From Neobacillus citreus (GTDB taxonomy: Bacteria > Bacillota > Bacilli > Bacillales > Cytobacillaceae): a stretch of DNA of 43,865 bases. The DNA lies in the NCBI RefSeq assembly GCF_018343545.2, contig NZ_JAGYPE020000049.1, positions 1 through 43,865 on the forward strand. Reading direction: 5' to 3'. The notes beneath the pieces are model-generated. The model made no database searches, was not told the origin of the DNA, and was given only the letters and a program-made list of their open reading frames with translations. This document shows positions 15,268 to 23,906 of this stretch, one piece after another. Position 1 is the first letter of the stretch. Each line of letters begins with the position of its first letter. The position numbers and the translations under genes were made by a program.

Positions 15268-16611
15268 GTGGAACAGTCGTATTTAATTAAGCCCATGCTT
15301 GATGGGTCATATCCCGTCATCGATTATGGAAAAGGAGTCTATTTATATGACAAGAACGGAAAGAAGTACTTAGATGCCGCGTCTGGGGCTGTCACAGCCA
15401 ATATCGGTCATGGAGAAAAAGAGATTATTAAGGCGATGGAAGAGCAGGCCCAAAAGGTCTCGTTCGTGTACCGTTCGCAGTTTACCAGTGAAGCAGCTGA
15501 AAAACTGGCTGAAAAGATTGCTAAGCTATTGCCGGGAGATTTGAATTGGAGCTTTTTCGTCAACAGCGGTTCCGAAGCCACAGAAACTGCCATGAAAATG
15601 GCAATCCAATATTGGCAGGAAAAAGGAATTACCACGAAAAATAAGATTTTGTCCAGATGGGTTAGTTACCATGGGATAACTTTGGGAGCGCTTTCGATGT
15701 CCGGCCATCCTGGAAGAAGGGCAAGATTTGTTCCACTTTTAGAGGAGTTTCCAGTCATCCATCCCCCTTATTGCTACCGCTGTCCATACCATCTTGAAGC
15801 ACCTGCCTGCCAATATCTCTGCGCCCGTGAGCTAGAGACTGCCATCAACAGAATCGGGGCAGATAAAATTGCCGCCTTTATCGCAGAGCCTGTCATAGGT
15901 GCTGCAGGCGGAGCCATTTCCCCGCCAAAGGATTATTTAAAAGCGATAAAGAAGATTTGTGATGACCATGACATTCTGTTTATTGCAGACGAAGTAATGA
16001 CAGGAGCTGGCCGGACTGGTGCGATGCTGGCATCTGAGCATTGGGGCGTCATTCCAGATATTGTCGCCTTAGGAAAGGGGCTTGGAGCAGGGTATGCACC
16101 GATTGCCGCTGCTGTTGCCAGCGATAAAATCATCGAGCCGATTCTCGCAGGCTCCAAAGTGGTCATGAGTGGTCATACATTAAGTGCCAATCCGCAAAGC
16201 TGTGCTGCCGCTTTAGCGGTCCTAGAATATTTGGAAAAAAATCAGATTATGAGAACAGTAGTAAGCAAGGGTGAGTTTTTACGAAAGGAACTTGAGAAAC
16301 TAAAGAGCCAATTTTGGTTTATAGGGGATATCCGAGGGATGGGCCTTCTACTCGGAATTGAATTTGTCGAGGACCAAACGTCAAGAAGACCGTTTCCTAG
16401 AAATGCGCAAGTTACGCAAAGAATGGTGGAGCTTGCCAAGGAAAAAGGGCTGATCGTATATCCTGCAGGTGCAGGAATAGATGGGGTAAATGGTGACTCG
16501 ATTATAATTTCACCTCCATTAACTATTACTGAAGTAGAAATGAATGAATTAATTTACTTATTAAAGGAAGCATTTTCAGTCTTTTCAAAGGAAATTAATT
16601 TATCGGAATGA
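15268..16611 (+). CDS. yodT: class-III aminotransferase of the lysine-degradation cluster (YodT)
   Basis: PLP-dependent omega-aminotransferase, probably removing the amino group of a beta-lysine-derived intermediate. From GTG 15268 (GAGGGAAG upstream; ATG 15244 is an alternative without a site) it has 447 residues. GSEATE (101-106) binds the cofactor phosphate, DEV at 241-243 holds the pyridine nitrogen, and LGKGLGAGYAP carries the Schiff-base Lys270. A four-Cys patch (residues 169-185, CYRC...C...C) is a feature seen in related class-III enzymes. It overlaps the end of the ORF context of yodS (ATGA at its stop) and leads a five-gene run yodT-S-R-Q-P. Confidence 0.9.
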   Translation: MEQSYLIKPMLDGSYPVIDYGKGVYLYDKNGKKYLDAASGAVTANIGHGEKEIIKAMEEQAQKVSFVYRSQFTSEAAEKLAEKIAKLLPGDLNWSFFVNSGSEATETAMKMAIQYWQEKGITTKNKILSRWVSYHGITLGALSMSGHPGRRARFVPLLEEFPVIHPPYCYRCPYHLEAPACQYLCARELETAINRIGADKIAAFIAEPVIGAAGGAISPPKDYLKAIKKICDDHDILFIADEVMTGAGRTGAMLASEHWGVIPDIVALGKGLGAGYAPIAAAVASDKIIEPILAGSKVVMSGHTLSANPQSCAAALAVLEYLEKNQIMRTVVSKGEFLRKELEKLKSQFWFIGDIRGMGLLLGIEFVEDQTSRRPFPRNAQVTQRMVELAKEKGLIVYPAGAGIDGVNGDSIIISPPLTITEVEMNELIYLLKEAFSVFSKEINLSE

Positions 16612-16628
16612 CTGGGTGGTGTGAAAAG

Positions 16629-17321
16629 ATGGAAAACCCATTTAGGAAAATCACAACCTTGGAGAAGGTCATGGAGTTTTTTCATGACGGAATGACATTA
16701 ATGTTTGGCGGCTTTGGCGGTGTAGGGACTCCGCCAGGTTTAATCGATGGGATTCTCGAAAAAGGGATTCGCAATTTGACACTAATCGGAAATGACACTG
16801 GTTTTCCCCATATTGGAATCGGAAAATTGGTCAGCCAGGAAAGGGCGAAAAAAGTGATTGCCTCGCATATAGGGTCAAATCCATTTGCCGGTCAGTTCAT
16901 GCATGAGGGGAAGCTCGAGGTGGAGTTTTCCCCACAAGGCATTCTCGCTGAGAGAATTCGTGCGGGCGGTGTGGGACTCCCTGGAATTTTATCCGATATC
17001 GGCAAGGATATTGAGCTGGTAGCGGGAAATAAACAGAGGGTCTTGCTGAACGGTGAAGAATATTTAGTTGAGGAAGCATTAACAGCGGAGGTTTCCATCG
17101 TATTTGCGAAAAAGGCTGATGAATATGGAAATTTAATTTATGACAAGAGTGCCCGCAATACCAATCCACTTGTGGCCATGGCGGGTGCGATTACGATTGC
17201 CGAAGTAGAAGAAATTGTTCCCCTCGGCGCTCTTAATGCGGAAGAAATTATTACACCCGGAGTATTCGTGGATTATATCATTCCAACTAAAGGGGTGAAC
17301 TGGAAATGGGCATGGGAGTAG
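16629..17321 (+). CDS. yodS: 3-oxoacid CoA-transferase family, subunit A (YodS)
   Basis: Alpha subunit of a family I CoA-transferase that moves CoA between a short-chain acyl donor and the pathway's carboxylate. ATG 16629 follows GGGTGGTG; an upstream ATG overlapping the yodT stop gives an unlikely leader. The 230-residue product has the CoA-binding signature GGFGGVGTPPGLIDGI near residue 24 and the later SARNTNPLVAMAGAITIAEVEE segment typical of subunit A. It overlaps subunit B by 16 bases. Substrate specificity is inferred only from the kam neighbourhood. Confidence 0.92.
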   Translation: MENPFRKITTLEKVMEFFHDGMTLMFGGFGGVGTPPGLIDGILEKGIRNLTLIGNDTGFPHIGIGKLVSQERAKKVIASHIGSNPFAGQFMHEGKLEVEFSPQGILAERIRAGGVGLPGILSDIGKDIELVAGNKQRVLLNGEEYLVEEALTAEVSIVFAKKADEYGNLIYDKSARNTNPLVAMAGAITIAEVEEIVPLGALNAEEIITPGVFVDYIIPTKGVNWKWAWE

Positions 17322-17971
17322 ATATACGTAATAAACTAGCGAAACGTGCAGCAGAAGAAATTCAAAATGGGATGGTAGTGAATCTTGGTATCGGCATCCC
17401 TTCCCTCGTCCCTAATCACCTCAAGAAAGGGGTAAACGTTATTTTTCATGCGGAAAATGGCATTACTGGAATGGGCCAAAGTCCGATAAAAGGTGAGGAG
17501 GACGAAAACCTTTGCAATGCAGGGGGCTTTCCTGTCACGTTAAACATCGGCGGTTCCTATTGTGATAGTACGGTTTCGTTTGGCATGATCCGCAGCGGCA
17601 AAATAGATATCACGATTTTAGGCTCCCTTCAGGTAAGCCAGAAGGGAGATTTAGCGAACTGGATTGTACCTGGCAAGAAGGTCCCGGGGATGGGCGGGGC
17701 AATGGAGCTTGCCCAAAAGGCAAAGAAAGTTATTGTCCTGATGAACCACTGTGATAAACAAGGCCGCTCAAAAATCGTCAAGGAGTGTACTATGCCCCTT
17801 ACTTCCAGGGAATGTGTGGATTTGATTATTACGGAATTAGCCGTTTTTCAAGTGACAGACGAAGGACTGCTTTTAACAGAGATATTTGCCCAAGGTAATC
17901 TTGAAGATGTAGTCAATAAAACACAGTGTGAATTTGCTATTAGTGAAAATTTGAAAGAAATCCCCTATTAA
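17306..17971 (+). CDS. yodR: 3-oxoacid CoA-transferase family, subunit B (YodR)
   Basis: Beta subunit carrying the catalytic glutamate, found in FHAENGITGMG (the Glu of ENG). The 221 residues include VNLGIGIPSLVPN near the start and GGAMELAQKAKKVIVLMNH, both subunit-B marks. ATG 17306 lies eight bases after GGGGTGA, inside the end of yodS, so translation is coupled and equal stoichiometry is expected. Confidence 0.93.
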   Translation: MGMGVDIRNKLAKRAAEEIQNGMVVNLGIGIPSLVPNHLKKGVNVIFHAENGITGMGQSPIKGEEDENLCNAGGFPVTLNIGGSYCDSTVSFGMIRSGKIDITILGSLQVSQKGDLANWIVPGKKVPGMGGAMELAQKAKKVIVLMNHCDKQGRSKIVKECTMPLTSRECVDLIITELAVFQVTDEGLLLTEIFAQGNLEDVVNKTQCEFAISENLKEIPY

Positions 17972-18003
17972 ATGCAGCATAGTTAATAAAGGGAGTGGTG
18001 CAG

Positions 18004-19272
18004 ATGAAAAATCATGAAGCTCAAATCAACACCTGGTTGAAGGAGAACCGGGCAAGAGGGGCAAGGCTCCTGCAAATCCTTGTCAGGGAAAACTCCACAA
18101 GAGGGAACGAAAGCAGTGCTCAGGCGATTCTCATTGAAAAATGCCGCCAGCTTGGATTAACACTTGATATTTGGGAAATTGGCAGTGAAGAATTAAAAAA
18201 TCATCCAGCCTACTGCTGTGATCGACATGACTTCGAGGGGAACCCCAATCTAGTTGCTGTGTTAAAGGGCACAGGCGGAGGGAAATCTCTCATTCTCAAT
18301 GGTCATATTGATGTGGTTCCGGTTGGCAATGAGTCAAGCTGGGAACGGGATCCCTTTAGCGGGCATATCGAATGCGGAAAGCTGTACGGCAGGGGGGCCA
18401 CCGATATGAAAGGGGGAACCGCCGCCCTTTTAATGGCGCTTGAGTCCATTATTGCCTCTGGAATAAAGCTTAAAGGCGACGTCATTTTTCAGAGTGTTAT
18501 AGAAGAGGAAAGCGGCGGCGCGGGAACGCTTGCGGCTGTACTAAGAGGATACTGTGCCGACGGAGCGATAATCCCCGAACCGACGAATATGAAAATTTTC
18601 CCGAAGCAGCAGGGCTCTATGTGGTTTAGAATTACCGTAAAAGGCAAGGCAGCTCACGGAGGAACTCGCTACGAAGGCGTTAGTGCAATTGAAAAATCGC
18701 TAAAAGTCATTCAAAGATTGCAGCGATTAGAGAAAGACCGGAATGACAAAATTTCAGACCCGCTTTATCAGAAAATCCCAATCCCAATTCCTATTAATAT
18801 TGGAAAAATCACAAGCGGTGAATGGCCGTCATCGGTGCCTGACACTGCTGTGATTGAAGGCAGGATGGGGGTTGCCCCGAATGAAACAATGCAATCTGCT
18901 CAGGCTGAAATGGAAGCTTGTCTTAACGAGCTTAATGAGCAGGATTCTTGGTTTAAGGATCATCCTTTAACCATCGAATGGTTTGGCGGCAGATGGCTGC
19001 CAGGAAATATGGAAAGCAGCCATCCATTAATGAAGGAGCTTTCTGCAAGTTTTAGAGAGGTTAATGGGGAGGAACCAGTGGTGGAGGCAAGCCCATGGGG
19101 AACCGATGGCGGAATTCTATCAGCCGTGGGGAATACACCAGTTGTTGTGTTCGGCCCGGGGACTACGGAAATTGCCCATGATGCCAATGAATATATTATT
19201 CTCGATGAAATGTTTGCCGCAAGCGAGATAATCGCTCTAACCATTTTAAAATGGTGCGGAGTACAGGAATAG
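18004..19272 (+). CDS. yodQ: M20-family deacetylase/deacylase of the ArgE/DapE type (YodQ)
   Basis: Zinc-dependent amidohydrolase, likely removing the N-acetyl group from an acetyl-beta-lysine-derived intermediate. ATG 18004 is eight bases after GGGAG. The 422-residue product has the M20 metal ligands and general base in order: NGHIDVVPVG, GRGATDMKGG, VIEEESGG, and the C-terminal GTDGG...GPG. A dimerisation lid sits around HGGTRYEGVSA. It follows yodR by about 30 bases and precedes a hairpin. Confidence 0.9.
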   Translation: MKNHEAQINTWLKENRARGARLLQILVRENSTRGNESSAQAILIEKCRQLGLTLDIWEIGSEELKNHPAYCCDRHDFEGNPNLVAVLKGTGGGKSLILNGHIDVVPVGNESSWERDPFSGHIECGKLYGRGATDMKGGTAALLMALESIIASGIKLKGDVIFQSVIEEESGGAGTLAAVLRGYCADGAIIPEPTNMKIFPKQQGSMWFRITVKGKAAHGGTRYEGVSAIEKSLKVIQRLQRLEKDRNDKISDPLYQKIPIPIPINIGKITSGEWPSSVPDTAVIEGRMGVAPNETMQSAQAEMEACLNELNEQDSWFKDHPLTIEWFGGRWLPGNMESSHPLMKELSASFREVNGEEPVVEASPWGTDGGILSAVGNTPVVVFGPGTTEIAHDANEYIILDEMFAASEIIALTILKWCGVQE

Positions 19273-19299
19273 TGTTGTAAAATCAGAATACTGCAGGCG

Positions 19300-19330
19300 A
19301 AATGTCTGGCTTGGAAAAGCCAGACATTTT
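19300..19330 (+). terminator. strong hairpin between yodQ and yodP
   Basis: AAATGTCTGGCTT pairs perfectly with AAGCCAGACATTT over a four-base loop, followed by only four T then CC. It may end part of the yodT-Q transcripts or protect their 3' ends. Confidence 0.65.
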
Positions 19331-19372
19331 CCTGGAAAATAAGTAATTTTTTGAGAAAAAGGGGTGATGATG

Positions 19373-20227
19373 ATGAATCATTTACCAACGACAATTTTTG
19401 AAAATCATTCCACCTTCTATATGGAAGTCTGTATTGACCCATTTAATAAAAGAATCCGAGTCGACGACTATCGCGGGAATATAAATCAGATTCTGGTAAG
19501 GGCTGAGGCGCTTGTCAAACAGCATCAAGTAGAAAAGTTAATCATCAAAGCGCGAATGGAAGATACGATTTCCCTTTTTGAATTTGGTCTTCAGCCTGAA
19601 GCGATCGTAGACCATTATTTCCGGGGTTCGGATGCATATTTTTATACCAAATATTATATTTCTGATCGAAAAAAAAACGACCAATGGATGACGGAAGACG
19701 CAATCATTCACAGTATTTATCAATTGGATTATGTCCAGCAAAACTTAACCCCGCCAAAAGATTACGAGATTAAAAAAGCTGATGAAAGCCTGGCTGCCAA
19801 GCTATCTGCTCTTTACAGGCAGGTGTTTCAAATCTATCCAACTCCATTAAATGACCCGGAATATATAAAAAAGACAATGCGGGATGGGACAATCTATTAT
19901 GTTTTTTTACATCAGGGGGACATCGTCAGTGCAGCTTCTGCGGAAATAAACGATTTTTATAAAAATGCGGAATTAACAGATTGTGCGACACTTCCGGAGC
20001 ACCGGAAATATGGACTGATGAAGCTTCTCCTGAATGAGCTTGAGAGAGAATTAATTAAAAAGGGGATTTTTTGCAGCTATTCAATCGCCAGGTCATTGTC
20101 ATTTGGGATGAATGCAGCCCTATATCAGCTCGGCTATTTTTACCGCGGAAGGCTCATGAATAATGTCTATATTTATGACAAACTGGAGGATATGAATATG
20201 TGGGTAAAGAATTTGGCAGGCTGCTAG
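19373..20227 (+). CDS. yodP: beta-lysine N-acetyltransferase (YodP/AblB)
   Basis: GNAT-fold enzyme that acetylates beta-lysine made by KamA; the equivalent archaeal AblB makes the osmolyte N-epsilon-acetyl-beta-lysine. ATG 19373 is eight bases from AAAAGGGG (three other in-frame starts sit just ahead). The 284 residues have an N-terminal extension specific to this family, including VCIDPFNKRIRVDDYRGN. The acetyl-CoA fold lies at about 125-275, with LTDCATLPEHRKYGLMKLLL as the cofactor loop and SIARSLSFGMNAALYQLGY near the end. Confidence 0.9.
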   Translation: MNHLPTTIFENHSTFYMEVCIDPFNKRIRVDDYRGNINQILVRAEALVKQHQVEKLIIKARMEDTISLFEFGLQPEAIVDHYFRGSDAYFYTKYYISDRKKNDQWMTEDAIIHSIYQLDYVQQNLTPPKDYEIKKADESLAAKLSALYRQVFQIYPTPLNDPEYIKKTMRDGTIYYVFLHQGDIVSAASAEINDFYKNAELTDCATLPEHRKYGLMKLLLNELERELIKKGIFCSYSIARSLSFGMNAALYQLGYFYRGRLMNNVYIYDKLEDMNMWVKNLAGC

Positions 20228-20240
20228 CTTTTTGGCAGAT

Positions 20241-20260
20241 GGTGCCCGTTTTTCGGCACC
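20241..20260 (+). promoter_or_regulatory. dyad GGTGCCCGTTTTTCGGCACC, putative KamR site
   Basis: Twenty-base dyad in the 64-base gap between yodP and the activator gene. It is 18/20 identical to the dyad at 21692-21711 upstream of the kamA promoter. It is not followed by a T-run, so it is poorly suited as a terminator. Likely an activator binding site, perhaps for autoregulation. Confidence 0.5.
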
Positions 20261-20291
20261 AGGTATACTGGCGGAGGGGGCAGGTGAAATA

Positions 20292-21683
20292 ATGGGCCAA
20301 TTAACTGCTTTAACACAGGAAGTCCTAAGTGCCATTTTAAAAAGCATTGATGAAGGAATCCATGTGGTTAATATCGAAGGGAAAACCATTTTTTATAATG
20401 AAGTAGCGGCAAGGCATGATGGAATGGAGGTGACAGAGGTTCTTGGAAAGCACCTGCTAGAGGCTTTCCCTTCCCTAACAGAAGATTCAAGCACCTTGTT
20501 AAAGGTCATCAAAACAGCTAAGCCAATCTATAACCAGACTCAAGAATACGTTAATCTACATGGCGCCAGAATTGACACCATGAATACTACCTTGCCAATT
20601 CTGCTGAATGATGAAATTATCGGTGCAGTTGAAATTGCAAAAGATTATTCGCGGATGAAACTGCTTGCAGAAAGGCTGCTAGACCTGCAAAAAGGACTGA
20701 ACAAAAGCAAACGGAAAAAGATCCCTCCACAGGTCCGCTATACATTAAATGATTTAAAAACGGTAAACCCAAGCTTTAATAGAATGAAGGAGGAAGCCAG
20801 GAAACTAGCAAAATCGGATTCTCCCATCCTTGTATACGGCGAATCTGGTACCGGTAAAGAATTATTTATACAAGGAATTCATCATGAATCAAGACGGTCA
20901 AACGGACCCTTTATTGCCCAAAATTGCGCTGCTATCCCTGAAACCCTGCTTGAAAGCATGCTGTTTGGAACGGCCAAAGGAAGCTATACGGGAGCCGTTG
21001 ACAGAAAAGGGTTATTTGAGCTTGCAGATGGGGGCACCCTGTTTCTTGATGAACTTCACGCTATGCCTATTGAATTACAGGCGAAGCTTCTTAGGGTTTT
21101 AGAGGAGGGAATGGTCAGAAGGGTGGGCAGTTCTGAAAATAGTTCCGTGGATGTCCGTGTCATTGCTGCGGTAAACGTTCATCCAAATAAAGCTCTCCAA
21201 GAAGAAAAACTGCGCTCTGACCTTTATTTTCGCTTAAATGTATTTACCTTTTCTTTGTTGCCGCTCCGGGAAAGAAAGGAAGATATCGTCTATTTATGCA
21301 AATTCTTCATACAAGAATTTAATCATAAACTAAAAAAAAATGTCCTAGGAATGGAAGAAAAACTGGAATTCTTCTTCATGGATTATCAATGGCCTGGAAA
21401 TGTCCGTGAATTAAAACATACATTGGAATATATGATGAATATCTGCAGTGGCAGTTTATTAACCACTGAAGACCTGCCAATCATGATAAAGCAGCATCCA
21501 CCCCATATAAGAAGGAATGTCAGGGAATGTGTAAATATGTCACTGCGTCAACATGTTGATGACCTTGAAAGAAAACTGATCATTGAGGCGTTGGAGCAAT
21601 CCGGCGGCAATGTAAAACAGGCTGCAGAGCTTTTGGAAATCCCAAGACAGACTTTACAATATAAATTAAAAAAATTGATGTAA
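20292..21683 (+). CDS. kamR: sigma-54-dependent transcriptional activator of the kam locus
   Basis: Enhancer-binding protein that would open sigma-54 promoters. ATG 20292 follows GGAGGGGGCAGGTG; upstream in-frame starts lack a site. The 463-residue product has a PAS-like sensor domain (about 10-120), then an AAA+ module: Walker A GESGTGKE, the sigma-54-contact loop present as GSYTGA instead of GAFTGA, Walker B GGTLFLDEL, and an arginine finger region YFRLNVF. The C-terminal Fis-type helix-turn-helix is GGNVKQAAELLEIPRQTLQYKLKK. A sigma-54 activator named KamR controls kamA in the B. thuringiensis kam locus, from memory; position and promoter evidence here agree. Confidence 0.88.
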   Translation: MGQLTALTQEVLSAILKSIDEGIHVVNIEGKTIFYNEVAARHDGMEVTEVLGKHLLEAFPSLTEDSSTLLKVIKTAKPIYNQTQEYVNLHGARIDTMNTTLPILLNDEIIGAVEIAKDYSRMKLLAERLLDLQKGLNKSKRKKIPPQVRYTLNDLKTVNPSFNRMKEEARKLAKSDSPILVYGESGTGKELFIQGIHHESRRSNGPFIAQNCAAIPETLLESMLFGTAKGSYTGAVDRKGLFELADGGTLFLDELHAMPIELQAKLLRVLEEGMVRRVGSSENSSVDVRVIAAVNVHPNKALQEEKLRSDLYFRLNVFTFSLLPLRERKEDIVYLCKFFIQEFNHKLKKNVLGMEEKLEFFFMDYQWPGNVRELKHTLEYMMNICSGSLLTTEDLPIMIKQHPPHIRRNVRECVNMSLRQHVDDLERKLIIEALEQSGGNVKQAAELLEIPRQTLQYKLKKLM

Positions 21684-21691
21684 TGTTAATG

Positions 21692-21711
21692 GGTGCCGAT
21701 TTTTCGGCACC
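21692..21711 (+). promoter_or_regulatory. dyad GGTGCCGATTTTTCGGCACC, putative KamR upstream activating site
   Basis: Stem GGTGCCG / CGGCACC, centred about 100 bases upstream of the -24/-12 promoter of kamA, a typical distance for an enhancer site. It begins eight bases after the kamR stop and is followed by TTTTC, so it could also act as a weak terminator. Confidence 0.55.
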
Positions 21712-21766
21712 TTTTCATTTCTAAAAATGAAATAAGTATTCACTTCCTCCTTCCGACCGGCAGAAC

Positions 21767-21779
21767 ACAAACGGGCACC
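21767..21779 (+). promoter_or_regulatory. additional half-site of the KamR-type dyad
   Basis: ACAAACGGGCACC is the reverse complement of GGTGCCCGTTTGT and matches 12 of the 13 left bases of the 20241 dyad. It lies 15 bases upstream of the -24 element. Confidence 0.35.
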
Positions 21780-21793
21780 TTAGTTTTTCGCTT

Positions 21794-21809
21794 TGGCACG
21801 ATACTTGCA
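21794..21809 (+). promoter_or_regulatory. sigma-54 (-24/-12) promoter of kamA
   Basis: TGGCACGATACTTGCA fits the consensus TGGCAC-N5-TTGCA at every defined position. The expected start of transcription is about 12 bases downstream, near 21820, giving a leader of roughly 26 bases before the kamA ATG. Confidence 0.88.
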
Positions 21810-21846
21810 TAATATTAAAGTAAGCAAGGAGTAGGAGGAATAATGA

Positions 21847-23280
21847 ATGAAACAATTTTTATATAAGCCTGACCGGCATTGGAAAGACATAGAGCTTTGG
21901 AAAGATGTAACGGAAGAACAGTGGAACGATTGGCTCTGGCAGTTAACCAATACAATTCGTACCCTTGACGATTTAAAAAAGGTAATTAACCTTACCCCCG
22001 ATGAAGAAGAGGGGGTAAGAATCTCAACTAAAACCATCCCCTTAAACATTACACCTTATTACGCATCCCTGATGAATCCTGATGATCCGCGCTGTCCAAT
22101 TAGAATGCAATCTGTCCCAATCGGAAAGGAAATTTATAAGACAAAATACGATCTAGAAGATCCCTTATATGAAGACGAGGATTCGCCGGTTTCCGGATTA
22201 ACACATCGTTATCCAGATAGAGTTTTATTTCTTGTCACGAATCAGTGCTCGATGTATTGCCGCTATTGTACAAGACGGCGGTTCTCCGGGCAGATTGGCA
22301 TGGGTGTCCCGAAAAAGCAGCTTGATGCGGCCATTTCCTATATACGGCAGACCCCGCAGGTAAGGGATGTTCTCATTTCCGGCGGAGATGGGCTGTTGAT
22401 CAATGATAATATTTTGGAATATATCCTGAAGAATTTGCGCGAAATCGACCATGTCGAAATTATTCGCATCGGGACAAGAGCACCTGTTGTTTTTCCACAA
22501 AGAATTACAGAAAACCTTTGCAACATTTTAAAAAAATACCACCCTATTTGGCTAAATACACATTTCAATACTTCAATTGAAATAACGGAAGATTCGAAAC
22601 GTGCGTGTGAAATGTTAGCAAATGCCGGTGTTCCTGTTGGCAACCAGTCCGTTATCCTTGCCGGAATCAACGACAGTGTTCCGATTATGAAAAAATTAAT
22701 GCATGACCTCGTGAAAATTCGGGTACGGCCATATTATATTTACCAATGTGATTTGTCAGAAGGTATCGGCCATTTCCGTGCCCCAGTTTCCAAGGGGCTT
22801 GAAATCATCGAGGGACTTCGCGGCCATACTTCTGGGTATGCGGTGCCTACCTTTGTGGTAGATGCTCCCGGCGGCGGCGGAAAAATTGCTCTGCAGCCGA
22901 ATTATCTGATTTCCCAAAGCCCGGAGAAAGTTGTCCTCCGTAATTTTGAAGGAGTGATTACCTCTTATCCGGAGCCGGAGAATTATCAGCCTGGCAAAGC
23001 AGATGCCTATTTTAAAGAAGTTTATCCAGATATGGATGAGAAAAAATCGCTCAATGGCATCGCCGGAATTATGAATGACCAGCATTTTAATCTTGTTCCG
23101 GAAGGTTTGTCGAGATTAAATCGCCGTAAGGGATACACCGAAGATCCTGCCCACTCTACACTAAAGGATAAGCGTAGTAAGCGGGATGAATTAAAGGAGA
23201 AAAAGTATCAAGCGTTAATCCAAAGGGAAAATGAAACGGAGCAAAATACCGAAGTAAAGGCAGACTCGCCAACAGAGTAG
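21847..23280 (+). CDS. kamA: lysine 2,3-aminomutase
   Basis: Radical-SAM, PLP-dependent enzyme converting L-lysine to L-beta-lysine. The 477-residue product has the iron-sulfur motif CSMYCRYC (Cys134, 138, 141) and the GGGGK context in DAPGGGGKIALQPNY, whose Lys corresponds to the PLP-binding residue of the clostridial enzyme. SGGDGLLINDN is the radical-SAM glycine motif. The C-terminal 60 residues are charged and variable, longer than the catalytic core needs. GTAGGAGGAA precedes ATG 21847; an out-of-frame ATG four bases earlier is not used. It is followed by yokU after nine bases or so. Confidence 0.97.
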   Translation: MKQFLYKPDRHWKDIELWKDVTEEQWNDWLWQLTNTIRTLDDLKKVINLTPDEEEGVRISTKTIPLNITPYYASLMNPDDPRCPIRMQSVPIGKEIYKTKYDLEDPLYEDEDSPVSGLTHRYPDRVLFLVTNQCSMYCRYCTRRRFSGQIGMGVPKKQLDAAISYIRQTPQVRDVLISGGDGLLINDNILEYILKNLREIDHVEIIRIGTRAPVVFPQRITENLCNILKKYHPIWLNTHFNTSIEITEDSKRACEMLANAGVPVGNQSVILAGINDSVPIMKKLMHDLVKIRVRPYYIYQCDLSEGIGHFRAPVSKGLEIIEGLRGHTSGYAVPTFVVDAPGGGGKIALQPNYLISQSPEKVVLRNFEGVITSYPEPENYQPGKADAYFKEVYPDMDEKKSLNGIAGIMNDQHFNLVPEGLSRLNRRKGYTEDPAHSTLKDKRSKRDELKEKKYQALIQRENETEQNTEVKADSPTE

Positions 23281-23298
23281 GGAAAGGAGTTGATGGTC

Positions 23299-23574
23299 TT
23301 GGTTTGTGAGTGGTGCAGCAGTGAAAACGTAAAAAGTGTTTCCAGTACAGTTTATTGGGAATTGCCTGATGGCTCGAGGGCAATCGAAATCACGGAGACA
23401 CCTGCTTTCGACTGTCCTGATTGTTCCATGGTATATCAAAGCGAGGCGACCATTAAAGAAATAGAAGATCAATTATTTTTAATTGACAGCAAGAAGGTGG
23501 GGAAAATCATTACTTTTAAGGAGCTTATGAGCATCCCTCGCTTATTAAAAAGAAACTATTTTGATTTTTCATAA
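23299..23574 (+). CDS. yokU: YokU family zinc-ribbon protein
   Basis: Small putative metal-binding protein conserved next to kamA. TTG 23299 is nine bases after GGAAAGGAG; ATG 23293 is also possible but only three bases away. About 91 residues, with CEWC near the start and CPDC at about 38-41, a four-cysteine zinc ribbon, then SEATIKEIEDQLFLIDSKKVG. The conserved YWELPDGSRAIEITETPA segment separates the Cys pairs. Function unknown; probable helper or regulator in the same transcript as kamA. Confidence 0.88.
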   Translation: MVCEWCSSENVKSVSSTVYWELPDGSRAIEITETPAFDCPDCSMVYQSEATIKEIEDQLFLIDSKKVGKIITFKELMSIPRLLKRNYFDFS

Positions 23575-23648
23575 GTACTGGACACGTGAGAGTGGTTGGA
23601 TTAATATTTATTGATAAAAAGAAGTCTTTTTAGAAAGGCGTTTTATCA

Positions 23649-23879
23649 ATGAATAAATCATTTTACCATTTTTTAATGAAATACCGGCATCCGGCCCCAA
23701 AAGATGCAATCAGCCGGTTTGCCAATCACGCCTATTTGGATCATGACTTTCCTAAATATTCACTGGATTATTATGAACTAACGGCCTATCTTGAACTTAA
23801 CGGCCATTATTTAGATTCTATGTCAACCTTTGATGAGGCCTGGCAGATATATACTTTGTCAGAGTATAAAGACCGATAA
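23649..23879 (+). CDS. yozE: YozE family protein (UPF0346, SAM-like fold)
   Basis: 76-residue protein matching YozE: SFYHFLMKYRHPAPKDAISRFANHAY at the start, FPKYSLDYYELTAYLELNG in the middle and MSTFDEAWQIY at the end. The family fold is a small helical bundle of unknown function. AAAGGCG lies upstream of the ATG. It keeps its B. subtilis position between yokU/kamA and yodN. Confidence 0.92.
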   Translation: MNKSFYHFLMKYRHPAPKDAISRFANHAYLDHDFPKYSLDYYELTAYLELNGHYLDSMSTFDEAWQIYTLSEYKDR

Positions 23880-23906
23880 ATCGCCTTCATGATGAGGCGA
23901 TTTTTT
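23878..23906 (+). terminator. terminator after yozE
   Basis: AATCGCCT pairs with AGGCGATT around an eight-base loop, followed by TTTTT. Confidence 0.88.

Noticed and set aside
20231..20275. -24/-12 promoter directly before the activator gene
   Set aside because: TGGCAGATGGTGCC and CGGCACCAGGTATAC have wrong spacing between the GG and GC elements.
20232..20291. Extended start of the sigma-54 activator
   Set aside because: Would run through the 20-base dyad and has no ribosome binding site; ATG 20292 has one and gives the family start.
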